Shown: positions 43,096 to 52,342 of the stretch, one piece after another
Numbering within the stretch: position 1 is the stretch's first letter
Layout of the letters: each line of letters begins with the position of its first letter
Origin: Anaerolineaceae bacterium
GTDB taxonomy: Bacteria > Chloroflexota > Anaerolineae > Anaerolineales > Anaerolineaceae
DNA length: 64,000 nt
Direction: 5' to 3'
Assembly: GCA_018056725.1 (NCBI GenBank)
Contig: JAGPFF010000005.1
Span: 1 to 64,000, forward strand
The notes under the pieces: model-generated
Told to the model about the DNA's origin: nothing
The model's database searches: none
What the model saw: only the letters and a program-made list of their open reading frames with translations
Position numbers and translations under genes: made by a program

Positions 43096-44358
43096 ATGAG
43101 TAACCTCGCCATTCGCGTCGAAGATGTCGGCAAACAATACAATATTTTCAAAGAAACCAGGTATACGACCCTGCGTGAAAAGATTGTCGAAACGGTTAAA
43201 AGTCCGATCAAGACCTTGATTAACCCAACAGGTAGTGAGAAGTTTTGGGCATTGCGCAATGTCTCTTTTTCCCTCGATCATGGACAGGTCTTGGGGGTAA
43301 TTGGCAAAAACGGAGCCGGGAAAAGCACACTCTTAAAAATCCTTTCGAGGGTGGTGGAACCTACCGAAGGCTGGGCGGAGATTCATGGGCGGGTCGGTTC
43401 ATTGCTTGAAGTTGGCACTGGTTTTCATCCCGAGCTCACCGGTCGCGAGAATATCTTCCTCAATGGCGCCATTCTGGGAATGAAACGGACCGAAATCGAG
43501 AAAAAATTCGATGAGATTGTCGCCTTTTCAGAAATCGAAAAGTTTATTGACACCCCGGTCAAACGATATTCCAGCGGGATGTACATGCGCCTGGCTTTCG
43601 CAGTTTCCGCTCACCTGGAGCCTGAAATCCTTGTAGTGGATGAGGTACTGGCAGTGGGTGATGCAGAATTTCAACGCAAGTGCCTGGGCAAGATGAGCGA
43701 TGTGGCTTCTGAAGGACGTACGGTGATTTTCGTCAGTCACAATATGTCAGCCATCCAGCGTCTGACACAGGAATGTATCATACTGGATCAAGGACGCATG
43801 GTGCTGCGTGCCCGCACACCCGAAGCAGTGGATTACTACCTGACCAATGACTTTTCCGCGAGCGGTGAACGGCGCTATGCCCCTTCTGATGTACCTTCAA
43901 GCGCTTACCCGTTCAAACCGTTGGCGGTGCGCGTGCGCAACCGGGCTGGTGTCATCACGGATAGTATGTTATCCGTTGAGCCCATCACCATTGAAGTGGA
44001 ATATGAGCTCGATTCAGATATTACCGGTCTGCGTGTGGGGATTTACCTGATGACCTCGCGAGGGGAATATATCTTCACGTCATTTGATACAGATGACCCG
44101 GAAAAATTCCAGTCGCTTAGTGTACGCAAAGCCGGTCATTATGTCAGCCGTTGTACCATCCCGGCTGATACCTTCAACGAAGGCCGTTTTGTCATTGGAA
44201 TCAACGCCAGTTCTTATATGGTAAAAAGATATTTTTCTGATGAACGGGCGATCAATTTCAGTGTCAACGCCACCGGCGCGCCCGGCATGCACTGGGTGGA
44301 AGTGCGGCACGGTCCATTACGCCCCAGGTTAGACTGGAGAATCGAGGAAGCTCCATAA
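43096..44358 (+). CDS. wzt: Polysaccharide export ATPase with C-terminal carbohydrate-binding domain (Wzt-like)
   Basis: A 420-residue protein: Walker A GKNGAGKST, signature YSSGMYMRL, Walker B ILVVDEVLAVGD and the switch histidine in FVSHN. Residues about 250-420 form an immunoglobulin-like Wzt C-terminal domain, which in O-antigen exporters recognises the end of the finished chain. Its presence implies recognition of a terminal modification made by other enzymes of the cluster. The next gene starts immediately after its stop. Confidence 0.93.
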   Translation: MSNLAIRVEDVGKQYNIFKETRYTTLREKIVETVKSPIKTLINPTGSEKFWALRNVSFSLDHGQVLGVIGKNGAGKSTLLKILSRVVEPTEGWAEIHGRVGSLLEVGTGFHPELTGRENIFLNGAILGMKRTEIEKKFDEIVAFSEIEKFIDTPVKRYSSGMYMRLAFAVSAHLEPEILVVDEVLAVGDAEFQRKCLGKMSDVASEGRTVIFVSHNMSAIQRLTQECIILDQGRMVLRARTPEAVDYYLTNDFSASGERRYAPSDVPSSAYPFKPLAVRVRNRAGVITDSMLSVEPITIEVEYELDSDITGLRVGIYLMTSRGEYIFTSFDTDDPEKFQSLSVRKAGHYVSRCTIPADTFNEGRFVIGINASSYMVKRYFSDERAINFSVNATGAPGMHWVEVRHGPLRPRLDWRIEEAP

Positions 44359-45948
44359 ATGGCAGCGAACAAGGAAACCTTAAAGAAAGTGCTTGGTGAA
44401 TTGCCATTGACTGCGGAGGTTTACTGGCTCCTGCGGCAGAATGACCGTCCATCGCCATCAAATTTTTCTCTTCGCCATATCCGCGAGATTTTGCCTGACG
44501 CTGTGAAAGCTGCTGCAGCTTCTCGTGTCAATTATCCTGCGGGTAAAAAAGTCTTCATGTTTGCCTCTACCCATTACTGGCTCGAACACGAAGTAATGAC
44601 CGGTCTTGCTCTGGCAGGGCTTGGGCATCATGTCACTCTGGCTTATTATCCCTACGGACGATGGAATGTTGAATCGAGCACCTTCGACATCCGCCGCCAG
44701 AATATGTATGCCAGCACAGTGTTACGCGGTGCTTCTTCAATGATAGATTTCGAGAATTTGCTGCGCAATAATTCGGCGTTTGTTCAGCTACCCCAGCAAC
44801 TGTTATCCGCTGTGGATCAGGTAACTGACTATGATTATATGTACGCCTTCCAGACTGAAGAAGTCAACCGTGAAGATGGATTCTATACCTTCCGGCATGA
44901 CCGGAATATGCATGCCGCCAAATCTCTTTTCACTTACCTGCACAAACTGCAGCCCCAGGTGGCAATCATCCCCAATGGCACGATCCTCGAGTTTGGAGTT
45001 GCGTTCCGGGTATTGAGGTATCTAAAAATCCCCACCACCACGTATGAATTCAGTGATAAACGTGGAGCCATGTGGCTGGCGCAAAATGAAGAAATCATGC
45101 AGCAGAATACCGACGCTCTTTGGAACCAGTATGCTCAATACCAAATTTCAGAAAGTGAGCTGAAGGAAACCCGGACACTCCTATCCTCCCGGAAAAACGC
45201 CTCCACCTATGGAAGCTTTTCACGCAAATGGCAGCGCATTCCCGCCGAAGGTCAGGCAGCGATTCGTTCCAAACTCGGTTTCACCGATCAACCCGTGGTG
45301 CTGCTGGCAACAAACGTTTTGGGAGACAGCCTTACACTAGGCAGGAATACCTTCTCCAAATCCATGTCGGAATGGATCATCCGGACCATTCAATACTTTA
45401 TCGAACGCCCGGAGGTTCAGCTGGTCATCCGCATCCATCCCGGTGAAGCGCTGGTCAAGCATGGCAGCATCCTGGATCTGATCCGTAAGACACTGCCGCA
45501 CCTCCCCCCTCACATCCACTTGATTGAACCACTCGCCGATGTGAACACTTATGATCTGATGGATGTGGCAGACCTGGGATTGGTCTACACCACAACGGTT
45601 GGTTTGGAAATGGCATTGCGCGGCATCCCGGTCATCGTCGCCGGAAAGACCCATTATCGAAACCGCGGCTTTACCTATGACCCTGCCACCTGGGTCGAAT
45701 ACTTCAAACTTCTCAACAGATTGCTGGGAAATTTGCGTGAGAATCGACTCACTGAAACTCAGATCAATCAGGCATGGAAGTACACTTATCTCTTTTTCTT
45801 CAAGTATCCGCTTCCATTTCCCTGGCATATGGTCTTCAGAGATAAAGATTTCCGGGAAGTGCCGATGGTGGAAGTTCTCTCTAAAGCCGGTCTCAAGCAA
45901 TACAAACACACTTTCGACCTGATGACCTTTTCCACCTCCCCCGGATAA
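44359..45948 (+). CDS. GT-B-like capsule/surface polysaccharide biosynthesis protein (KpsC/KpsS-like)
   Basis: A 529-residue protein. The C-terminal half has VIRIHPGEA, DVADLGLVYTTTVGLEMALRGIPVIVAG and TYDP, the pattern of KpsC/KpsS-type Kdo transferases and CDP-glycerol-like GT-B enzymes. The N-terminal half (FASTHYWLEHEVMTGLALAGLGHHVTLAYYP) is a Rossmann-like domain. It is a remote paralogue of the product at 62111-63721. It is probably a glycosyltransferase acting on a sialic-acid-like or Kdo-like donor; the acceptor is unknown. Confidence 0.7.
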   Translation: MAANKETLKKVLGELPLTAEVYWLLRQNDRPSPSNFSLRHIREILPDAVKAAAASRVNYPAGKKVFMFASTHYWLEHEVMTGLALAGLGHHVTLAYYPYGRWNVESSTFDIRRQNMYASTVLRGASSMIDFENLLRNNSAFVQLPQQLLSAVDQVTDYDYMYAFQTEEVNREDGFYTFRHDRNMHAAKSLFTYLHKLQPQVAIIPNGTILEFGVAFRVLRYLKIPTTTYEFSDKRGAMWLAQNEEIMQQNTDALWNQYAQYQISESELKETRTLLSSRKNASTYGSFSRKWQRIPAEGQAAIRSKLGFTDQPVVLLATNVLGDSLTLGRNTFSKSMSEWIIRTIQYFIERPEVQLVIRIHPGEALVKHGSILDLIRKTLPHLPPHIHLIEPLADVNTYDLMDVADLGLVYTTTVGLEMALRGIPVIVAGKTHYRNRGFTYDPATWVEYFKLLNRLLGNLRENRLTETQINQAWKYTYLFFFKYPLPFPWHMVFRDKDFREVPMVEVLSKAGLKQYKHTFDLMTFSTSPG

Positions 45949-45951
45949 CCT

Positions 45952-47445
45952 ATGAATGCGGCAGAGCGCTCCAGGTTACTTTATCACCGCCAGTATATCT
46001 ACGGGCTGGAGATGGATGGTTTCTCAAATTGGAACCACTTACATTTGCCCAATGGGTATACCCTGGCATCGCACCCTGACCTGGATTGTACGCAGATGCA
46101 GTCGGATGGGAAAACCCTCGTCCTGCTGGGATACATGCTCGATCCGTATGCCCCTGAAGTCAATAATCAGACAATCCTCGCAAATTTGTGCCACGAGGCT
46201 GATGACCAAAACCGCTTGCTGGAGCGCCTGGATTCCATCGCTGGAAGATTTGTCCTCTTTGTTTTCAGCGACCTTGGTCAATATGTAGTGACCGATGCCA
46301 CGGGATTACGCCAGGTGTTTTATCATCGAACCCCGCAGGGTGCCCTGTGGTTGGCTGCCCAGCCCGGTTTGTTGCAGCAACAATTCAATTTCCAATATTC
46401 TGCTGAAGCCCAATCATTTCTGCAGTCGCCCGCCATTGTAAATTCGCATGAACCCTGGTGGCCCGGGACGAGCACACCCTTCGCGGAAATCAGTCATCTG
46501 CTACCCAACCATGTGCTGGACCTGCGTAGTGGAGAAGTGCGGAGGTTTTGGCCCGTCAAACCTCTGGTGCACCAGGAGTATCATAAAGGCGCAGAAAAAT
46601 CAGCCACCTTATTGAAAGGAATCATGCGCGCAGCCAACCAACGGTTTGACCTGGCAATGGCGCTCACCGGTGGTTACGACAGCCGCATCGTTTTCGCTGC
46701 CTGTCGGGAATTTGTCACCGATTTACACCTCTTTTCGATGATCTACCATAAACTCACCACTCAATCCTCCGATATCCGCGTGGCAGCTCAACTGGCTGAA
46801 ATTGCCCAGATGCCGCATCAGGTATTTGCCTGTGACCAGGCAATGGACGAGGATTTCGCCTATCTCTACACTCATAACTTGGAGAAGAGCTACCAGAGTT
46901 ATGGGCACATCGTCTATGGAAGATATTTGCACCTTGATCAGAAGTTAGTGGTCGTCAAGTCGGTAGTCAACGAGATCGCCCGATGTTTTTATTACCGTAC
47001 GGGTGTCTATCCCTACAGAATCAACACTGAGCTTCTTTGCCGGGTCTCCAAGCTGGGTGATCACCCCTTTGTTCAAAAACATCTTGGCGCCTGGCTTGAC
47101 GATGCCGCACCGGCTGAAAAGCTGGGGTACAAATTGCTTGATCTCTATTACTGGGAAAATCGCAATGCCAACTGGCAGGCTATGAGCCAGCTTGAATTTG
47201 ACCTGGCTCATGAGGAATTCACGCCGTTCGACCATCGTGAATTACTCACCACGATGCTGGGTGTCAATCATAAATACCGCTGTATGCCAAAAAACCGCTT
47301 CCAGCGGGAACTGGTGCGTCAATCCTGGCTGGAACTTGATGCCATTCCTTACAATCCAACCTCCAAAGTAATACGCAAGCCTTTTTATGAAGGCCCCTGG
47401 CTGAATGCGGCGCGTTGGATCAAATATCACCTGATTACGAGGTAA
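45952..47445 (+). CDS. Asparagine synthase-like protein without glutaminase cysteine
   Basis: A 497-residue AsnB-like protein. Its C-terminal synthetase domain carries the pyrophosphate loop ALTGGYDSR (near residue 240). The N-terminus starts MNAAERSRLL, so the Cys2 needed for glutamine hydrolysis is absent. The enzyme therefore either uses free ammonia or another amine, or transfers an adenylylated sugar acid to an unusual acceptor. Such members occur in polysaccharide loci, where they amidate uronic acids. It lies between a glycosyltransferase-like gene and nucleotide-sugar genes with 3-base gaps. Confidence 0.8.
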   Translation: MNAAERSRLLYHRQYIYGLEMDGFSNWNHLHLPNGYTLASHPDLDCTQMQSDGKTLVLLGYMLDPYAPEVNNQTILANLCHEADDQNRLLERLDSIAGRFVLFVFSDLGQYVVTDATGLRQVFYHRTPQGALWLAAQPGLLQQQFNFQYSAEAQSFLQSPAIVNSHEPWWPGTSTPFAEISHLLPNHVLDLRSGEVRRFWPVKPLVHQEYHKGAEKSATLLKGIMRAANQRFDLAMALTGGYDSRIVFAACREFVTDLHLFSMIYHKLTTQSSDIRVAAQLAEIAQMPHQVFACDQAMDEDFAYLYTHNLEKSYQSYGHIVYGRYLHLDQKLVVVKSVVNEIARCFYYRTGVYPYRINTELLCRVSKLGDHPFVQKHLGAWLDDAAPAEKLGYKLLDLYYWENRNANWQAMSQLEFDLAHEEFTPFDHRELLTTMLGVNHKYRCMPKNRFQRELVRQSWLELDAIPYNPTSKVIRKPFYEGPWLNAARWIKYHLITR

Positions 47446-47448
47446 AAC

Positions 47449-48456
47449 ATGAACTGGTCTGAAAGTGTTGTTCTGGTAACCGGTGGAACCGGATCCTTCG
47501 GAAAAAAGTTTATTGAAATCATGCTGAAGGAGTATCTTCCTAAAAAATTAATTGTCTTCAGCCGAGATGAATTGAAACAGCATGAGATGCAGGTTGCCGG
47601 TTTCAACCATCCAACACTGCGTTACTTCATCGGCGATGTTCGTGACCTGCAGCGCTGCCGCCGCGCTTTTGAAGGGGTGGATGTGGTCATCCACGCGGCG
47701 GCGCTCAAACAGGTGCCAGCCTGTGAGTATAACCCCATGGAAGCCATCAAAACGAATATTTTGGGCAGCAGCAATGTAATCGATGCCGCTATTGACGCCG
47801 GGGTGTCGAGGGTGGTGGCACTCAGTACTGATAAAGCTGTTAACCCGGTCAACCTGTATGGAGCCACCAAGCTGGCGGCGGAAAAACTCTTTGTACAATC
47901 CAATTCCTATGCTGGTTCAAAGAACACCCGCTTTTCCTGCGTGCGTTACGGAAATGTAGTTGGAAGCCGTGGATCGGTGGTTCCTGTCTTCCTCAGGCAG
48001 CGTGAAAGCGGCAAAGTGACCGTCACCGATGAACGTATGACCCGTTTTTGGATTAGTCTCGAACAGGGAGTGCGCTTTGTCATTCGCGCGGCTGAGAATA
48101 TGCATGGTGGAGAGGTCTTCGTGCCCAAGATTCCAAGCATGACGGTCACTGATCTCGCTCGCGCCATGGCTCCTGAGGCGACTATTGAATACATCGGCAT
48201 CCGTCCGGGTGAGAAATTGCACGAAGTGCTGATATCAGAAGATGAAGCCCGGCAGACGGTGGAATTGGAAGACATGTTCGTGGTCCAACCAGCGGAATCC
48301 TTGTGGTTTGGCAGAGATTGGGAAAGTAAAGGACATCACCTGGAAGATGGTTTTCGGTACGCGTCCAATACCAATAACCAGTGGCTTGATGTAGAAGCCA
48401 TCGGTAAAATCATCGCCCCCATCGAGGCGGATTATCTGGCAGGAAAGATCAAATGA
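47449..48456 (+). CDS. pseB: UDP-GlcNAc 4,6-dehydratase (PseB/CapD-type, inverting)
   Basis: A 335-residue single-domain dehydratase with TGGTGSFGK (11-19), HAAALKQVPACEYNP, ALSTDKAVNPVNLYGATK and RYGNVVGSRGSVVP. STDKA with YGATK is the PseB/FlaA1 pattern, which turns UDP-GlcNAc into a 4-keto-6-deoxy sugar. In pseudaminic acid synthesis the next step is PseC, which is not visible here. It overlaps the reductase gene that follows by four bases. Confidence 0.9.
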   Translation: MNWSESVVLVTGGTGSFGKKFIEIMLKEYLPKKLIVFSRDELKQHEMQVAGFNHPTLRYFIGDVRDLQRCRRAFEGVDVVIHAAALKQVPACEYNPMEAIKTNILGSSNVIDAAIDAGVSRVVALSTDKAVNPVNLYGATKLAAEKLFVQSNSYAGSKNTRFSCVRYGNVVGSRGSVVPVFLRQRESGKVTVTDERMTRFWISLEQGVRFVIRAAENMHGGEVFVPKIPSMTVTDLARAMAPEATIEYIGIRPGEKLHEVLISEDEARQTVELEDMFVVQPAESLWFGRDWESKGHHLEDGFRYASNTNNQWLDVEAIGKIIAPIEADYLAGKIK

Positions 48457-49370
48457 CCCACTTTCTGATTACAGGGGTGAGCGGTCTACTGGGCTTGAAT
48501 TTTACCCTCGCGGTGGATGGTAAAAAACATCAGGTTACCGGTGTAGCCAACACCACCCCCCTGACCTGGGCGACCTTTAAATTCGTACAGGCGGAACTGA
48601 CCGAGCCGGGAGTGGTGGAAAAGTTAATTGAAACTTACCAACCAGATGTTTTTCTTCATTGCGCCGCCTTGGCAAATGTCGATGCTTGCGAAACCGATCC
48701 AGCGCTTGCCAGGAAGATTAATGCCGACTTGCCGGGGGATATTGCAGCCACCTGCAGGCAACATTCACTGCCTTTAATTCATATTTCCACGGACGCTGTT
48801 TTTGATGGCGCGAGAGGTAACTATATTGAGGAGGATGAACCTCACCCACTGGGTGTTTATGCCAGCACCAAGCTGGCGGGCGAACAGGCTGTACTTGCGG
48901 CAAATCCGCAGGCATTGATTGCCCGGGTTAACTTCTATGGCTGGAGCGCAGCCGGTAACCGCAGTCTGGCTGAGAATTTTGTGCATCAACTAGAACAGGG
49001 GAAGTCGATGATGGGTTTTACGGACGTCTGGTTCTGTCCGATGAATGTTCTTGATCTGAGCACTTTGTTGGTGGAAATGGCAGAGAAAGGACTGAGTGGC
49101 ATCTACCATGCGGTTGGACCAGAAGCCATGAGCAAGTACGACTTCGGCACCCGGATCGCCAACCAATTTGGATTCGACCCCAACTTGATCCACCCGGTAT
49201 CTGTTAAAGAAAGCGGGCTGAAAGCCGCACGCTCCCCCAATCTAACCTTGTGCACGGATAAACTTCGCCGTCAACTTCAGCACGATCTACCAGATTTCAG
49301 CGCAGGTTTAAAGAAATTCCACGACCAATACCGTCGCGGTTATCCGCAGTACATCCAATCTTTGGCGTAA
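48453..49370 (+). CDS. RmlD-like 4-keto-sugar reductase
   Basis: A 305-residue protein of the RmlD branch: ITGVSGLLGLNF (5-16), LHCAALANVDACETDP, HISTDAVFDGARG and YASTKLAGEQ (Tyr-x3-Lys). It reduces a 4-keto-6-deoxy sugar. Since it overlaps pseB, the natural substrate is probably the PseB product and not dTDP-rhamnose precursor. That would give a UDP-6-deoxy-HexNAc such as L-FucNAc or a similar sugar. Confidence 0.82.
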   Translation: MTHFLITGVSGLLGLNFTLAVDGKKHQVTGVANTTPLTWATFKFVQAELTEPGVVEKLIETYQPDVFLHCAALANVDACETDPALARKINADLPGDIAATCRQHSLPLIHISTDAVFDGARGNYIEEDEPHPLGVYASTKLAGEQAVLAANPQALIARVNFYGWSAAGNRSLAENFVHQLEQGKSMMGFTDVWFCPMNVLDLSTLLVEMAEKGLSGIYHAVGPEAMSKYDFGTRIANQFGFDPNLIHPVSVKESGLKAARSPNLTLCTDKLRRQLQHDLPDFSAGLKKFHDQYRRGYPQYIQSLA

Positions 49371-49395
49371 AACAATTTTAGGAAAGGGAGAAAAA

Positions 49396-50463
49396 ATGGA
49401 GATCAAAATTGGTAATCATCTCATCGGACCGGAACAGCCAACGTACTTCATCGCTGATATTTCTGCCAACCACGACGGCAGCCTTGAACGCGCAAAAATG
49501 CTGATTCATTTAGCCAAAGAAGCGGGCGCAGATGCCGCCAAATTTCAAAATTTTCATGCTCCCAAAATTGTCTCCGATTATGGTTTCAAAGCGATGCAAG
49601 GTCAGGTGTCGCACCAGGCTTCCTGGAAAAAATCCGTTTTCGAAGTCTATTCTGATGCTTCAATCCCGTTTGACTGGACGCCTGTACTGAAAGAAGAATG
49701 TGATCGGGTCGGTTTGGACTATTTTTCCTCGCCGTACGATTTCGAAGCCGTGGATTATCTCGATCCATTTGTTCCAGCTCACAAGATCGGGTCTGGGGAT
49801 ATTGATTGGCTCGAGATGCTTGTCCATATTGCCCGCAAAGGCAAACCGGTCATCCTCTCCACAGGGGCAGCGACGATTGGCGATGTACAGCAGGCTGTAC
49901 ACACCATAATGGCGATCAATCCTCAACTGGTGATTCTCCAATGCAACACCAACTACACTGCCAGCCCTGTAAATTTCGATCACATCAATCTGCGCGTGTT
50001 AACCACTTATCAGACCCTTTTCCCAAAAATCACCGTCGGGTTATCCGATCACACTCATGGACATGCCACAGTGCTCGGTTCCGTAGCGCTGGGCGGGAGA
50101 GTAGTCGAAAAGCATTTTACTGATGATCGATCACGTATCGGTCCAGATCATCCATTCTCGATGACCCCGCAAACCTGGCGGGAAATGGTAGACCGCACAC
50201 GCGAACTGGAACGGGCACTAGGTTCTGGGGATAAAATGATTGGCGGCAACGAGAAAGATACGGCGATTGTTCAACGACGCTGTCTGCGCGCTGCCCGGGT
50301 GATCCGGTCCGGAGAAATACTCAGTCGCGATATGATTGATGTGCTCCGCCCTGCCACGCCTGGCGCAATCCACTCGGATGAGATCCAGCAGGTCATTGGC
50401 ACTCGCGCCCTCAAAGAAATCCCCTATGGCAAGGAATTACGCTGGGTAGACCTGGGAGAATAA
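49396..50463 (+). CDS. Nonulosonic acid synthase with SAF domain (PseI/NeuB/SpsE family)
   Basis: A 355-residue enzyme. The TIM barrel (1-275) has ADISANHDGSLERAK, AAKFQNF, SPYDFEAVDYL, KIGSGDIDWLEM, LSTGAAT and SDHTHGH. The C-terminal SAF/antifreeze-like domain (RCLRAARVIRSGEILSRDMIDVLRP) is present. It condenses phosphoenolpyruvate with a hexosamine derivative to give a 9-carbon sialic-acid-like sugar. The wording is nearer PseI than NeuB. It lies in the same stretch as pseB and an SpsF-like cytidylyltransferase. Confidence 0.88.
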   Translation: MEIKIGNHLIGPEQPTYFIADISANHDGSLERAKMLIHLAKEAGADAAKFQNFHAPKIVSDYGFKAMQGQVSHQASWKKSVFEVYSDASIPFDWTPVLKEECDRVGLDYFSSPYDFEAVDYLDPFVPAHKIGSGDIDWLEMLVHIARKGKPVILSTGAATIGDVQQAVHTIMAINPQLVILQCNTNYTASPVNFDHINLRVLTTYQTLFPKITVGLSDHTHGHATVLGSVALGGRVVEKHFTDDRSRIGPDHPFSMTPQTWREMVDRTRELERALGSGDKMIGGNEKDTAIVQRRCLRAARVIRSGEILSRDMIDVLRPATPGAIHSDEIQQVIGTRALKEIPYGKELRWVDLGE

Positions 50464-50464
50464 A

Positions 50465-51577
50465 TTGAAAGTCCTTTACTGCACGCGGGATTATTCACCG
50501 CACGACGAACGTTTTCTCACCGCGCTGGCAAAAACCGCGCTTGAGGTATTCTGTCTGCGCTTCGAACCTACCGCTGCGGTCACCCTTCCCGCAGGCATCC
50601 GCGAAGTGAAGTTACCATTGCCTGCTCGAACTCAACAAGAACGGACTGCCTCATTGAGGTGTCTGTTGGAAAAGCTTCAACCTGATCTCGTCCACGCCGG
50701 TCCCCTGCATCAAAGTGCCTACCAGATAGCGTTGACCGGCTTCTCGCCTCTGGTGAGTATGTCTTGGGGGGCTGATATTCAGTATGACGGTGAAAGGGAT
50801 GCTGTAGCCCAGAATCGAATTCGCACCACCCTCGAAAACAGCACTGTGCTGCTTGGTGACTGCCAGGCGGTTGCCGAAATGGCGGTCAAGCGTTACGGTT
50901 ACCCTCGTGAACGTATTTTTTTGTTCCCCTGGGGGGTTGATCTGAACTATTTTACTCCTGCAGGCAGTTCAAACCTGCGAAATTCGCTTGGCTGGAATAA
51001 GCATTTCGTTTTCTTAAGCAACCGCTCCTTTGAGCCAATTTACGGAGTGGATATTTCGTTGCGCGCCTTTCTCTTAGCGGCGCGGGAAAATCCATCCATC
51101 CGCCTCTTGTTACTCGGCAAAGGTTCGCAGGAGGAAAAGTTACGCGAAATCATTTCCACTTCGGAATTCAGCGACAGGATCCATTTTGGCGGGTACCAAA
51201 GCCTGGCAACTTTGCCGGATGTATACCGCAGCGCCGATGTATTTCTATCCGCCTCCCATTGTGATGGCTCATCCGTTTCGCTAATGGAAGCATTAGCATG
51301 CGGTTTACCAGCCCTCGTTTCCGATATTCCCGGTAATCAGGAGTGGATCGAAACTGACAGCAACGGGTGGATCTTTCGGGATAATGATATCCAGCACATG
51401 GCGAACCTGATGCTTTCCATCAGCCAGGATGCTGTTCTGCCTGAAAAACGCCTTCGGGCACGAGCAGTGGCGGAAGCCAAAGCTGACTGGCGTAAGAATT
51501 TTCCCGTTCTGCTCGATGCCTATCAAGCTGCAATTAATCTCTGCGGCAAGAAACCCAACCTCATGGAGTCTTTATGA
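50465..51577 (+). CDS. Glycosyltransferase family 4
   Basis: A 370-residue GT-B protein with TTG start at 50465 one base after the previous stop. Features are MSWGADIQYDGERD (early domain), FPWGVDLNYFTP, LLLLGKGSQEEKLRE and SHCDGSSVSLMEALACGLPALVSD (the donor-binding glutamate). It overlaps the next gene by four bases. The donor sugar is unknown. Confidence 0.88.
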   Translation: MKVLYCTRDYSPHDERFLTALAKTALEVFCLRFEPTAAVTLPAGIREVKLPLPARTQQERTASLRCLLEKLQPDLVHAGPLHQSAYQIALTGFSPLVSMSWGADIQYDGERDAVAQNRIRTTLENSTVLLGDCQAVAEMAVKRYGYPRERIFLFPWGVDLNYFTPAGSSNLRNSLGWNKHFVFLSNRSFEPIYGVDISLRAFLLAARENPSIRLLLLGKGSQEEKLREIISTSEFSDRIHFGGYQSLATLPDVYRSADVFLSASHCDGSSVSLMEALACGLPALVSDIPGNQEWIETDSNGWIFRDNDIQHMANLMLSISQDAVLPEKRLRARAVAEAKADWRKNFPVLLDAYQAAINLCGKKPNLMESL

Positions 51578-52335
51578 AGAAGGTAATAGCCATCCTCCAG
51601 GCACGCATGTCTTCCACCCGGCTGCCCGGAAAGGTGCTCAAACTCGCCTCAGGGCGGACAATGTTGGATCGAATGATCGAACGGGTTCGCCGGGCTGAAA
51701 CAGTCCACCAGGTGGTCGTTGCCACCACCACCGATCCCTCCGATGATTCCATCGTAAAAGCCTGCCGTAAAGCCGGTGTAACTGTTTTCAGAGGCAGTCC
51801 GCAGGATGTGCTGGATCGTTATTATCAGGCGGCGCTATCCAGCCAGGCGGAGATTATCGTCAGACTCACCGCAGACTGCCCGCTGATTGATCCGGTGTTG
51901 ATTGATGATGTGGTTCGCACTCTTTTAAGTGAAAACCTTGACATGGCATGCAACCGTCTGCCTCCCCCTTTCACCCGCACATTCCCCATTGGTCTGGATG
52001 TGGAAGCCTGCACCTTTGAGGCGCTCGAAACCGCCTGGCGGAAGGCGAGCCGCAAAAACGAACGCGAACATGTGCTGCCTTATCTGTACGCCGAACCTGG
52101 ACGATTCAGAATAAAGCAGTTGAATTATTCAGAAGACCTCGGTCATTTACGCTGGACGCTTGATACGCCGGAGGATCTGCTGCTTTTACGCCGGATTTAC
52201 CGCTATTTTAAAGGTCGAAATGATTTTTCCTGGCTGGAGGTATATCAGTTAGAAAAGGCACGCCCGGACCTTTTTGCTGTAAACGCCGGTGTGAAACACA
52301 AAACCTATCTTGATAATGAAGCCAGTCATCAATAG
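51574..52335 (+). CDS. SpsF-like cytidylyltransferase
   Basis: A 253-residue nucleotidyltransferase: AILQARMSSTRLPGKVL (6-22), VVATTTDPSDD and RLTADCPLIDP. SpsF of the Bacillus spore coat and related proteins activate nonulosonic acids or other sugars with CTP. In context it may activate the product of the synthase at 49396. A narrower CMP-Pse synthetase call (PseF) is not supported. Confidence 0.8.
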   Translation: MKKVIAILQARMSSTRLPGKVLKLASGRTMLDRMIERVRRAETVHQVVVATTTDPSDDSIVKACRKAGVTVFRGSPQDVLDRYYQAALSSQAEIIVRLTADCPLIDPVLIDDVVRTLLSENLDMACNRLPPPFTRTFPIGLDVEACTFEALETAWRKASRKNEREHVLPYLYAEPGRFRIKQLNYSEDLGHLRWTLDTPEDLLLLRRIYRYFKGRNDFSWLEVYQLEKARPDLFAVNAGVKHKTYLDNEASHQ

Positions 52336-52342
52336 GGGTGAC

